64,000 bases of DNA, taken from positions 22,047,501-22,111,500 of the forward strand of contig NC_079881.1 in NCBI RefSeq assembly GCF_029227915.1, read 5' to 3'. This document shows positions 20,347-30,361 of the stretch, one piece after another. The notes under the pieces were generated by a model, which was not told the origin of the DNA, did no database searches, and saw only the letters and a program-made list of their open reading frames with translations. How positions within the stretch are numbered: position 1 is the stretch's first letter; every line of letters begins with the position of its first letter. The translations under genes were made by a program, and so were the position numbers. This DNA comes from Hydractinia symbiolongicarpus (lineage: Eukaryota > Cnidaria > Hydrozoa > Anthoathecata > Hydractiniidae).

Positions 20347-21684
20347 TCATACTTCCAAGTCAAACGGGTCTATCGTTCTGGATACATAGTCCCACTGCCA
20401 ACTTACAGCTCCTTCTTGTGTGTTAAAATAATCTTTATATTCTTTGCGCACATCCTTTGCACTTTTCGTATAGCTGTTTGATCGCGTAGTACCAATGTGT
20501 AAAAAGCCAGTATATCCATTGGTTTCATTCCTCCAGTCTTCAAGCTGTGAGTCCGCGCCATTTTCAGTATCCACAAATCCTGGTGGACAGTACCTGTACT
20601 CACCATGGTTTTCTTGGCTTTTCATTAAAAAGTTGTGTAGAGCAACTACTGCTTTTGTTATTAAATTCACAGTTTCAACCTGTACAATAATGGGACGTCT
20701 AAAAATGCGAAACCTTGCTTCTGATATGCCAAAACAATGTTCAATTATTCTTCTGGCCCTTAATAAACGGTAGTTAAATATTTTCTTTTTAATGCAAGAG
20801 GCCAGACGAGCGAATGGTTTTAGCATATGTGGTTTTAATTGAAAGGCATAATCAGTCACAAAAACATATGGATATAGCTTATTTCCTGCATCTTTTATTT
20901 TAGCTGGGGCTCTAGAAACAAACTCAATTAATAGATCACTATTAATTGAGTTTGTTTCTAGAGCCTGGGCAAGTTTGCTGTTTTTATACACTCCTCCATC
21001 GCTTTGACGTCCAGCATCACCAATGTCTATGAACGTAAATTTGTAACATGCGTTGCATATGTGTTTTTTTGTAATTAAAGTAGTCTGAACCACTTCAGGC
21101 TGGTGCTTGCATTACTACATGCTTGCCATCTATTGCCCCTAAACAATGTGGAAAGTTCCATCGGTCTTTGAACTCGTTCGCTATCTCTTTCCACTTGCTT
21201 TCTGTGTCAGGAACATCTAAAAATCCATGGCTCTGCAATTGATTCCATATTGCTCCGCACATTTTTCGCGTATAATGCGACTGACAGTTGGAGGGCTGAC
21301 TCTATAGCTACTTCCAATTGTAATCTGAGCATCTCCTGTAGTTAAATACCGCAATGTAATGCATAAACGCTCGCTAGGACTTGTAACATTCCTGATTTTA
21401 GACGACTTGACGATGACAGGGGCTATCCAAGAGAGTAGCTGTTCAAACCTTGCTGGTGTCATTCGAAACGATTTAAAGAAATATTAACTATCAAATAAAA
21501 ATAAATCTTTAACTTAAACATTGTACAACCCTTTGGTCCTTCTTTCCTGGAAAAGTCTCCTTATCCACATTCTTTTCTGTTTATGTTTTCGAGTTCTGCT
21601 TCTTTTTACACGGTGCCACATCAATAAAGTTGTAATTAATTTTAAATTTTGTAATAACACATATCTTCTGTTTACGGTAGCCAT
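20347..21684 (-). pseudogene. PIF/Harbinger DDE transposase (HARBI1-like)
   Basis: Reading from ATG 21684, the order is a basic N-terminus, a helix-turn-helix region (MTPARFEQLLSW, YRVSPPTVSRII), then GAIDGKHVV with the first catalytic Asp (about 21135), FTFIDIGDAGRQSDGGVY with the second Asp, and RRIIEHCFGISEARFR with the Glu. This is the DDE_Tnp_4 pattern. The C-terminal 248 codons (21093-20347) are open. Upstream it is broken by a frameshift near 21230, an in-frame TGA after VMQAPA near 21097, and a further shift. It is probably a dead copy of the nuclease belonging with the MADF gene. No terminal inverted repeats were found by eye. Confidence 0.8.
20908..20965. repeat. Perfect 27-bp inverted repeat inside the transposase
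   Basis: Arms 20908-20934 and 20939-20965 are exact reverse complements with a 4-base loop (ATCA). The arm begins GGCTCTAGAAACAAACTC. It lies in the coding region between the second Asp and the Glu of the DDE domain and is read as part of an open frame. Confidence 0.95.
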
Positions 21685-21714
21685 TTTAATCTGAATGAGC
21701 ACGTTTTCTCTTGA

Positions 21715-22335
21715 GCGGGAAGTTAATTTCCATCCACGTCAAACCGGAGAGAAAAAAGCTCGCAAGCTTTTTGCGGAGAGTAGCGGAGTGCGCGCTAGCG
21801 CACGGAGCGTAGCGAAGCCCATTTCCTCATTAAATAAGCCAAATATAAGTGAAAAGTAAGCACGGTGGAGAGTATATAGGATTTCTATACGATTTCGTCC
21901 GTATACATCAAATTTATAAAAAATTCTGCCATTTTATCAGTGTTGCCCAGTAATTTTATCTGGTCATTTGTTGGTAAATTTTCGTAAATATCTGATTGAG
22001 CGAGACAACGTGTTTTAGCACGGCGATGGAGTTTTTGTTGTGTTTTAAAGATGGTGCTAAACGTAGTCAGCCAGCTAGAAGCGAAATGATGATATTTTTC
22101 AAGAAAGAAGTGGTTATGATCACTGTTTTTTAAAGGTTGTGAAAACCCCTTACATACACATAAAGCTATCTAGCACAACAGTAGCAGCTAAGCTAGCATA
22201 AAACTACCAATTTAACTAGCATAAAAATGCCTATTAAGTTTTCTCTTATGCTAGATGATTAAAAGATAGCATCATAAGAGAATTCTCAAAAATCCGTCCT
22301 AAGACTTTAGGACAGATTTTTGAGCTAGCTAGCTG
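21715..22335 (+). repeat. Head of composite repeat (copy at 21.7 kb)
   Basis: Contains AGCGGAGTGCGCGCTAGCGC, TTTCCTCATTAAATAAGCC, GGTGGAGAGTATATAGGAT and TTTTAGCACGGCGATGGAG in this order. The reverse complement of the same series is found at 50350-50100. The element ends in GCTAGC-rich DNA. The GTGCGC/GCGCAC pair could form a small hairpin. Confidence 0.7.
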
Positions 22336-22884
22336 CTACTGCACACAGTGAGTGATGTCCATCACATAACTACTTTGTAGTTTTATCCAGCTCCACAAAA
22401 TGTGTTGGCTCTTGACAAATTTTTTAAATGTATATAAAGAATGACTAAAAAAACTTAGCAAAATCAACAAAAGAACATCGCTAATTTTTCCACATATAAT
22501 ACTTCCTGTCAATGTTTATATAGACATTGACATGGTCACATGTTACCGACACCAAAGGTAATTTTTTTCAAGATTGGATGACAGAGAAGCGTTGGGGAGA
22601 GGGCAGGGGGAGGAGAGTCATATGATTGTGGAGCTAGCTAGAAATTAAGAGGCATCACCAAACACCCAGAGGAGTAAATATTTAGCTACCACTGGGGAAT
22701 CACGGTGCTGGATGCAATTTTTGTTTAACATGTAAATTTGTAGTCGTCGGATTCTAAACAAAATGTAGACCCATAGACTATTTGGCGTTCCAAACAGACT
22801 ACTCTTTCGCCAATACAGCAACAGGATCATGTGTCTTCAAATTAATTTTATACACTAGTGCAAGTCATGTTATAGAAACTGTAA

Positions 22885-22916
<32 letters not shown>

Positions 22917-24300
22917 CAGGATTAACACCAACATCCATATTTTCTAGTAAAATTTTTTTTTAATTTCTAAGGAGTCGTTCTTGTGCAATCATTAACATGT
23001 CCTGAAAATCTTCAAACATCTATATAATAACAGAAAAAATAACATAGAAACATAGAAAATCTTCAAATATATATAAACATTGAACAACATTGAGCTTTTA
23101 TTTGAATTTATAGTTATGCATTTTATTGAGTGTATATATACATCTTTTTTTTTTTGAATTAAGACTTCTTTTGTTATTTTTCCTATGTTAGGATAAAACT
23201 TTGTTAGGATGTATATTTACATGAAAAAAGAACCTTGTTTCTACTTTTCAGCTGAGCAAACTTTTCGAAGCAAAATAACACAAATAAAAATGTGCATGCT
23301 CAGATACATTTCGCCTGCAAATTTGCCTTCCAATTCGCATTAGAAAAATCCTTCGTAACGTTTTGTAGCATCTTCTGATTTGTTTTGTTCTAAATAAAAT
23401 GTGTCACTGACCCATATAGAATATTGTGTCCAGAATAGACTGTGTTTTTGCTAATAAAGAAGCCCCATCTCTTATAATAATACGGAGAGTGTGTCTGTTT
23501 GTGTGTCTGTAACAGGCAAAGTTGATATCGTCATTTTCCTTTGATGTTGCCGAAAAAAAATCTTTGATGTTGCCGAAAAAATATGTCTTCTTTGTCGTGA
23601 AAAGCCGCGAGTTTTGTGTGGTTTGTTAAATGAAGTTCTAGCACAAAGTAACGGAAATTGTGTTTGCAAAAAAGATGGCTGTCCTTTTTAAGCATTTGTC
23701 TTCTCTTGCCTTCAAAATAAATCTTTACAAAAGCATTTAAAAAGGGGCATGGTATATAAATGAAGTATAGAAAGGTTTCTGAAGGTTTGTTTATGTTTTT
23801 TAAAGTTTTGATGATATTATTGATGCGAGACATGTTTGTTAGCTAGCATCAACCACAACAACAACAACTAGCTAGCTAGGTAGCAAGGAATTTATAAATA
23901 TGTAGCCATGTTCTTTATACCTAGCTAAGTCTCCAGTTTATATTTACCTGACCAGCTATTAGCTGCTGTAGCTACCTTATGTTAGCTTCAGTTTTATGTT
24001 GCTTTTTACATGTAAGCTAATCTTAGTGGTCTTTGCTAAGAATGTGACTGTAACTTATTTTAATTGACATTTTAAGCTTAAATTAACAAGCCACAATAAC
24101 TTTTAAAAAAGTATTACATAATATTTAAGAAGAGTTTAAGGACTGTTTTTAAGCAAATAATGTATTTTTCACAATTTGTGTATGCAAATAATGTATTTTT
24201 CACATTTTGTGTAACTAAACTTATATACATCGGTTACATGCAATATGACGAAACGATTTTTATTAAACATGTAGTAATTCTGGTACCTTAAGTGTAGTGA
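22336..24300. other. No gene seen; low-complexity DNA
   Basis: Holds a (TA)n tract near 22890-22916 and GCTAGCTA runs near 23865. Short minus-strand frames at 22645-22830 and 23472-23833 have no motif. Confidence 0.45.
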
Positions 24301-25830
24301 TTTTGGTTGTTCTAGATGTTCTGACTAAAATGTTTTTGTTTATGGCATTTTGTCTCAATTAAGAAAAGTTTCAACTTTTTTGAGGGAGTACAACACCGAA
24401 AAAACTTGTGTTTTTTTTATATTTTGTATAAATTCTTACCGGGCAGGACTCTGTACAACATACCGAAATGACTGATCCCTCTCTATTTATAAATTTGATG
24501 CGTTCCAAATCACAGTTTTTTGAAATTTTGGGTAATATTTAATGAGTACAAGATGCAAATACTGATTTTTGTTGAATCAGAAGTATTTCCTACAACGATT
24601 CTTTTTTTACACTTTTGTGGAGAAAAAGTGTATGCAATATCATCAGAATAACTGATTTTGTTGCAAACTGTTTTTCTTTTTCACATTTTGGATTGAAATA
24701 TTGTTATAAAGGGCATATATCAATAGACATATATATACCAAAATAATTAAATTCTGCAAACTTTGATTTTGTCGTTCACCTCTCATCTTTTATATTTTGA
24801 TTAAACTTTTGAGGAAAACCATAGGAATTATTTAGAATTTGTATTTTGTGTTGCAAATTTAGTGCAAAAATTTAACTGTTGTGAGGGAGGACCATATGCA
24901 ATTATTTATAAAAATAATAATTTGATATTCTACAAGTTGTATTTTTGTATGCACTTAAATGACTGCTTTTTCTGAGTTGAATTTGATGGGTTTCATATCT
25001 ATTTTGTGGAAGATTTTATGGCTGAAGACAATATAGAACATGCCAATTGAACTGATTTTTGTTCATATTTTGATTTGCTCCTCATAAACATAATTGTAAA
25101 CTTTTGTGAGGAAGGACCATATATATATACAATGTTTTCAAAATAATGATTTTTGTTGATTTGAAATTTACTCCTTGCTCATTGCTTTTTCGACATTTCA
25201 GGTTAAAATGTTTGGTAAAGTCAGTACGGATCATTAGACAAAAAATTGTTTTGTTAACCGGTTAATTTTTACATTTTGTGCATATTTTTGCGGGAGAGGA
25301 TGGTATGCAACCGAATAAATGATTTTTCAAAGTTTAACTTTTTGTTTTTAGGTGTTTTGTGTTTGTTTAAGTTTGGCTTTTTGATATTGTTCAGGTTGTA
25401 TTGTTGTATAAGCATTTAGGGAAAAGACAATGTTTAAAACGGGTAAAGAACTTATTTCATAGATCTGTGCTTACTGTTGCAAGCCTTTCTTTTCGACACT
25501 TCAGATTAAAATATTGAAGGTTTTCAACATAATCACATAATAAGATGTATACATATTTGAGATATGTGTTATTTCTGACATTATTATTATTGTTGTCGTA
25601 ACTGTCTGGGTTGTGACTGTCAATGTTGTAACTTTCTACTAACTAGATTTTACACCTTGCACGCCGTTGTTTTTCATATTTTGTCTGAAGTTTTGTTGGG
25701 AGGATTTCATGCGATTTGACATTTGATATTTTGTGTTAGATTTTAGGAACTTTTTTGTTAAATTATGACTTATATACTTTCTTTTTATGCATTTTCAGAT
25801 TATTTTTTTTAGTAAAAGGCATATTCAATA
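24300..25830 (+). repeat. Highly diverged array of ~170-190 bp units
   Basis: A loose pattern recurs: TTTTGTGAGG-like, then a purine block AGGACCATATGCAA, an ACTGATTTTTGTT-like stretch, then TTTTTCACATTTT. Instances are seen near 24385, 24615, 24885, 25100 and 25290. Units are too diverged for exact borders. No coding potential. Confidence 0.4.
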
Positions 25831-25884
25831 TACTGAAATATTTGCTGATGTCATCAAAATTCAAATGACAGAACTTTTCAATTG

Positions 25885-25945
25885 TTTTTCTGCCTAAGTG
25901 GATTTTTCCACGGGCCTAATCGACTAGTGACATATAAAAATTTGT
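25885..25945 (-). repeat. End of a GTGGAAAAATCCAC-family repeat
   Basis: The string GTGGATTTTTCCACGGGCC followed by CGACTAGTGACATA is the reverse complement of the start of the repeat at 53297. Only the terminal part is recognisable here. Confidence 0.7.
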
Positions 25946-26318
25946 GAGTAAAAATTCTCCATATATAAAGCCTCAGAAAACAGTATAGTCACTGTAGTTT
26001 GATGTAACCCTCATCCTCCTCTCTCTAGAGATGAAGTAGAAGAAGAGGAAGAAGTGACTGACGTCGGTCGTCCACGACAGGCGTGAAGCTACAACTTCAA
26101 AAGTTAACATAAGTAACATATGGTGTGCAGAGAGTACAAAGTTTTAACTCATTTTGGTTATATATTTTTATATTTTGATTAGTTTTTTGCTGTTGTGGTT
26201 AATATTGCAGTTCTAAGACACTTGTATAAAGAAAACTAAATTTTGATGTTCTTATATATCAGACTTTCTGTACATGTGTGGCTATAATGTGCAACTATAG
26301 AAGTATATATGCATTCAT

Positions 26319-26386
26319 GCCCTGTTGGTCTAATGGCTATGACACTCTTATAAATGAGAGATCCAAGTTCGAATCCTGGACAGGGC
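26319..26386 (+). tRNA. tRNA-like sequence, probably tRNA-derived repeat
   Basis: This 68-nt sequence has a perfect 7-bp acceptor pairing (GCCCTGT with ACAGGGC), an A-box-like TGGTCTAATGGCTA and a canonical B-box GTTCGAATCC. It is about 4 nt short and the anticodon arm does not fold with a 7-nt loop, so I doubt that it is a working tRNA. Two relatives occur at 30310 and 43733 in the same repeat context. The call of a gene is therefore low confidence; a Pol III promoter remnant is the safer reading. Confidence 0.4.
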
Positions 26387-26494
26387 TAGGAAAAACATTA
26401 ATTATGTTGCACATATATTACAGTATTAAGGATATTATATTCTGTATACTATGATGTATATATATATATTCTGATTTTTACCCTGACTTTTTAC

Positions 26495-26745
26495 CTTTGC
26501 CGCAGGGATCTGTGTTGGGCCCCTGCTTTTTCTTTTGTATATTGATGACTTAAAATCTGTCATCAATTCAAACCACCACCACCTATATGCAGATAATACA
26601 ATAATTATTTCATCCCATAAAAACTTGGATACCCTTGTCTCGCAGGTCGAGTTAGAACCTTCGCAAGTCGACCTCTGGCTGAATAATAACAAAATTAGAG
26701 CCAGTTGAAAAAAGTTGAGAACAAAACTATCAACTATATCTGTAT
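26495..26745 (+). pseudogene. LINE reverse transcriptase fragment
   Basis: Matches 32165-32450 of the LINE downstream: a QGSVLGP-type block, FLLYIDDLKSVINSN and the motif C region, where YADD reads YADN. An internal deletion removes about 50 bp after NNNK. A second LINE copy inserted here and is now a scrap. Confidence 0.85.
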
Positions 26746-26912
26746 TCCTTTTATATTTCTTAGTTCATTGTGTTTTTCTCTGTTTTTTCTCTGTCTTAGA
26801 AATACATATACGTGTGGCATTTCCACAATTGTCTTATTTTTTAGGAGTTATCAGCAGAGAAATTGGATTTGTAGTGGGACGCCTACCGGGACTTTTGTTC
26901 CCAAAATAAGAC

Positions 26913-26937
26913 TTTGGGAGCTTTTATAAGCTCCCAA
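26913..26937. repeat. Short inverted repeat TTTGGGAGCTT/AAGCTCCCAAA
   Basis: Two exact 11-bp arms are separated by 3-4 bases. The position gives no hint of a gene end, so a terminator role is not claimed. Confidence 0.75.
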
Positions 26938-26939
26938 AA

Positions 26940-27220
26940 TTACAAATCCTGGAAGACGTCTGGTGGCTCACGCACCTTTACACAGGAGGATGATATGCGG
27001 GAGCGGGCGAAGTTGAAGAGGAAGAACGGTGGAAGAGGGAGAGGAGGAGGATATAGGTGGTAAAAAAAAATGCAAAAACTTGCTGTTCTTAATTCATTCC
27101 TCTCAACCCATCCCCAGACTTTTCTTCTTTTAAAAATTTTCTTTTGCACAACAGTATGCGCTTTTAATATTTTGACGTAGTATATAGTTATATAAACATA
27201 TATAGTTATATAGATAGACA
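26940..27220. other. No gene seen
   Basis: Includes a purine-rich GAGGAAGA tract around 27000-27055. The 94-codon minus-strand frame across it is low complexity (prolines from CCT runs). Confidence 0.45.
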
Positions 27221-27380
27221 GCAAGCATAACTTTAGGTTATAAAATTCTTTATTAAGCTATTATAAAACAATTTGCGTTTTGTCATATTATTTGTGTCTT
27301 GCAAGCATAACTTTGGGTTATAAAATTCTTTATTAAGCTATTATAAAACAATTTGCGTTTTGTCATATTATTTGTGTCTT
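27221..27380. repeat. Tandem duplication of 80 bp
   Basis: Two adjacent copies, 27221-27300 and 27301-27380, start GCAAGCATAACTTT and differ at one position (TTAGG against TTGGG). Confidence 0.95.
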
Positions 27381-27450
27381 GCGTTTTTGTTCCAAGATTC
27401 TGCATATAATGTGCGTAATTACCTTATTCCATGAAATTACCCAGTTATGA

Positions 27451-27820
27451 TTTTACACGCTTTTTTATAAGGATATAATTATAAGAATATTGAGGCTGAG
27501 AAATGGGTTAAAATTAGAAATATCCTAAGAATATACCCAGGCTCAATTTCTTGTTTTAGATATGAAAATTTGTGTGATGCGCAGATTTTGATTAGAGGTT
27601 TATTTCTTATACTATATGTTTATTTTCTTGTCGGATCACATGTCGTTTTCACTTTGTTTAATCACTTTCCACCATTTTTTTAACCATCTTTAAGCATATT
27701 AAGGGTAATACATACTTTCCGGTGAAGAATATTTTTAAGAATATTTGAGGCTGAGATTTGTCAAAAAGCTGAGGCTGAAACGAAAAAACAATATTCTTAT
27801 AAAAAAAGCGTGTAAACCGG
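27451..27820. mobile_element. MITE-like element with ~20-bp inverted ends
   Basis: Left end TTTACACGCTTTTTTATAAG and right end CTTATAAAAAAAGCGTGTAA are near-exact reverse complements about 370 bp apart. The interior is AT-rich with two GAGGCTGAG motifs and no ORF. I could not read a clear target-site duplication. Confidence 0.55.
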
Positions 27821-28250
27821 TTTTTCGAAATTCGTGTTAATTTAAAGACTTTTAATTTCATGACTCGTTGATTAAAATACTGTAAATTGCTGACTTTTTT
27901 TACAATAAATAAAATCGCCTGTTACGGTAATTTTCGCTCCGTGTGATGTAGCATATTCTCAAATTCGCGTTAATTAAATGTAATTTGCGTTAATTTCTTG
28001 ACTCGTTAATTTCATGGAATAATAAAGAATAAAGTGGTAGTTTGTTCTGATAATATTCGTTCCGTGAAAATCTGGCTAATCGAGACAGCTTTATTTTATG
28101 CTGTTTCCAGTAGACATTGGTCTCCAACGAGTACGACGAATCCGGTTCTGTTTCTTACGCCCGATAGACATTTAATAGAAAAATACCGAGTTCTGATTCG
28201 TCAGATTGGATCACGTGGTTAAATTTTGTATCCGGGCTTTGGGTACTTAA
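27821..28250. other. Repeat-like, no gene
   Basis: Contains CTCGTTAATTTCATGGAATA followed by GTAGTTTGTTCTGATAAT near 28000-28055. The same pair of strings recurs near 30055-30095, so this too is repeat DNA. Confidence 0.5.
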
Positions 28251-28669
28251 AGTTCCCGCTTAAGTTATTTTATACACCCTCTTGAAATTTGAAATTTCAT
28301 GTGCGAGTTTTCATGAAAGTTTCTTGACCACAAGCCTTGGATTGTTGGATAAGTTATTATTTGATAATTACTTTGGATAGTTTTTGAAACTTCTGTGTTT
28401 CGTTTATTTTTTTGTTTGTCTGCTTTTGAATAGCTTCTCTTGCCGACTGGTTGGGGAGGTCACAAGTTGGATAAACTTTATATAGTTTATTTGTAAAGTT
28501 ATTTTTTGGTTTATTTTGTTTGCCTGCTTGGATAACTTCATTTCTAGAAGTTAGTTGCATAGCTGGCTGAGTTAATTTAGATTATTTTTTAAACTTTTGT
28601 GTTCTGTGCAATTTCTGTGCTTGATTGGTTAACTCGTTTTGCCTGAAGTTAGCTAGCTACCTAAAAATC

Positions 28670-29092
28670 ATGATATCGGTTCAAGCATATCGTTCCACCA
28701 TTGGTGCTTTTTATACCGCAGCTGCTAGTCACTGCCATAACAATACAGTAACAAATCATAATCACCACAAGTATTCAAATTATAAAATGGTTTTTGACAC
28801 TACTGGCCAAGACTATTTTTGCTTTTTAAGAACTTTCATTTTAATGAGTTTTGTGTGCCTGCTAATCTGTAATATTAACCTTGCATCGATAAAATTACTG
28901 CTGTTGTTATCTGGTGACGTTGAAATTAATCCCGGGCCTGTTACCAATAATGATATTGACTTCCAGATTGCATGTCAGGAATCATATGCCACGTATCTTT
29001 TCAACAACTCAAATTCTGCCAATCAAATAGTTGCACATGCTAGAAGTATTGTTTTTAGCACGGCGATGCAGATGGAGTTTTCGGACACATAA
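28670..29092 (+). CDS. ORF with 2A-like ribosome-skipping peptide
   Basis: From ATG 28670 the frame encodes about 140 residues. A hydrophobic stretch (FLRTFILMSFVCLLICNIN) leads into LLLLLSGDVEINPGP, a match to the 2A consensus DxExNPGP, so translation would break before the final Pro. Such 2A sequences with an upstream hydrophobic or signal-like segment are known from the 5' ends of several invertebrate non-LTR retrotransposons. No endonuclease or finger follows. After about 29050 the DNA becomes the composite repeat, so the frame's last residues are probably not native. It is likely the 5' end of a LINE, possibly the same family as 30362-33279. Confidence 0.65.
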   Translation: MISVQAYRSTIGAFYTAAASHCHNNTVTNHNHHKYSNYKMVFDTTGQDYFCFLRTFILMSFVCLLICNINLASIKLLLLLSGDVEINPGPVTNNDIDFQIACQESYATYLFNNSNSANQIVAHARSIVFSTAMQMEFSDT

Positions 29093-30309
29093 CGCCTCAA
29101 ACTCAATCTAAGCCATATCGCAACTGACGGAAGGGCTTGTTTTGTTCAAGAAAGCGAAAAAAGAAAGGGTATGTAGTGAACCCTTTCTTATTCTCACTCA
29201 CACCTAAGGCTAGGTAGCATTAAACTACTGACTGAGCTGGAATAATAGTAGAACTTAAATAGCTAGCTAGAGCTACTTTAATTGAAGAGCTAGCTAGCTA
29301 ATAGCATAAAAAAGATCAAACAATATCATAATGGCTAGTATAAAACTAGCTAGCTACAAAGAAATAGATTTTCTGGCTATAGCTAGCTATAGCTCTACAT
29401 ATACTACACAGTGAGTGAGATAATACACTCAATCATAGTGCCGTGTTCAATTTTTAATCTTTAACAGAAACTTTTTCCATTAAATATTGCGGGGGATTTT
29501 TGCTTAGAGAAGGTAAAAACAGGTTATAAACTGTATTTTTATTTTTAAATGTTACAAAATTTTCCACAAAGTATATAAAATTGTTTTAGCTGCATAGGAT
29601 AAGAACAGGTTGTTAACTGTTTGTTTGTTTGAACTGAAGTTAGGATAGTTTTTTAGAAATGGATATTGTGCCGAAACGTATGTGCGAAACAGTATACCTG
29701 TACAAATCACTCAGCCCTGTGTTAACAACAAGCTGTTACCTGTGTTTCTATTTAACAGAAGTTTAAGCTAATCTTTTGTTTGAAATGGTATTAAACCTAT
29801 ATGGATGTGCAACATACCTGTACTAAGCACTCACCCCGGATTGAAATTCACTTTTTAAGTTTTGCCAGAAACATTTTGAAAAAATTCGCTAAGATGGGAA
29901 CAACATATAAACTGTATTTTTGCAAAAAAGTTATTATTTAAACAATATATTACACCTGAGACATCTTACTGTTATGTGTGCTTCACATAATTTATCATAT
30001 ATATACTGCATGTACTAAAGCGCTCCACATGAATTAATGGGTTAGTTTCTTGACTCGTTAATTTCATGGAATAAGGTAGTTTGTTCTGATAATAGTCGTT
30101 CCTTTACATTGGGAAAATTTTCTATAAACATACTTAGTTTCACCTCAAGTTTTGGGATTAAGCCTGAAATACACGATCCTTTAAAACAAAAGGTGAACCT
30201 GGATAATGGATAATGGATGGATAATGACCAATCTTTTTAAAAGCTTAGTTAATTAGACATAAGCGTAAACATTTCATATATGTAATTAACAAAATTACAT
30301 CATTATTAC
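29053..30309 (+). repeat. Composite repeat body (copy R-a)
   Basis: Begins with TTTTTAGCACGGCGATG (also in the head at 22010), then the CTTACACCTAAGG-like block, GCTAGCTA-rich DNA and blocks such as ACAGGTTATAAACTGTATTT. The reverse complement of the same order is found at 50120-49180 and, split by a transposon, at 44481-43900 and 48821-48990. No coding potential. Confidence 0.7.
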
Positions 30310-30361
30310 GCCCTGTTGGTCTAATGGCTATGACACTCTTGCAAACGAGAGATGCAGGACA
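30310..30361 (+). repeat. tRNA-like module truncated by LINE insertion
   Basis: Starts GCCCTGTTGGTCTAATGGCT as at 26319 but loses the T-arm with the B-box; LINE coding sequence begins directly after GACAG. On the far side of the LINE (33280) the sequence resumes with AATTATCTTGCACCTACAAC, which follows the tRNA-like module in the copy at 43733. The LINE therefore inserted into this module. Confidence 0.7.

Noticed and set aside
20203-20481. 92-codon Phe/Tyr-rich ORF
   Set aside because: It arises from poly-T/TA low-complexity DNA and overlaps the end of the Harbinger transposase on the other strand.
26319-26386. Functional tRNA gene
   Set aside because: Total length is 68 nt and the anticodon arm lacks a 5-bp stem with 7-nt loop; copies sit in repeats. 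Kept only as tRNA-like.
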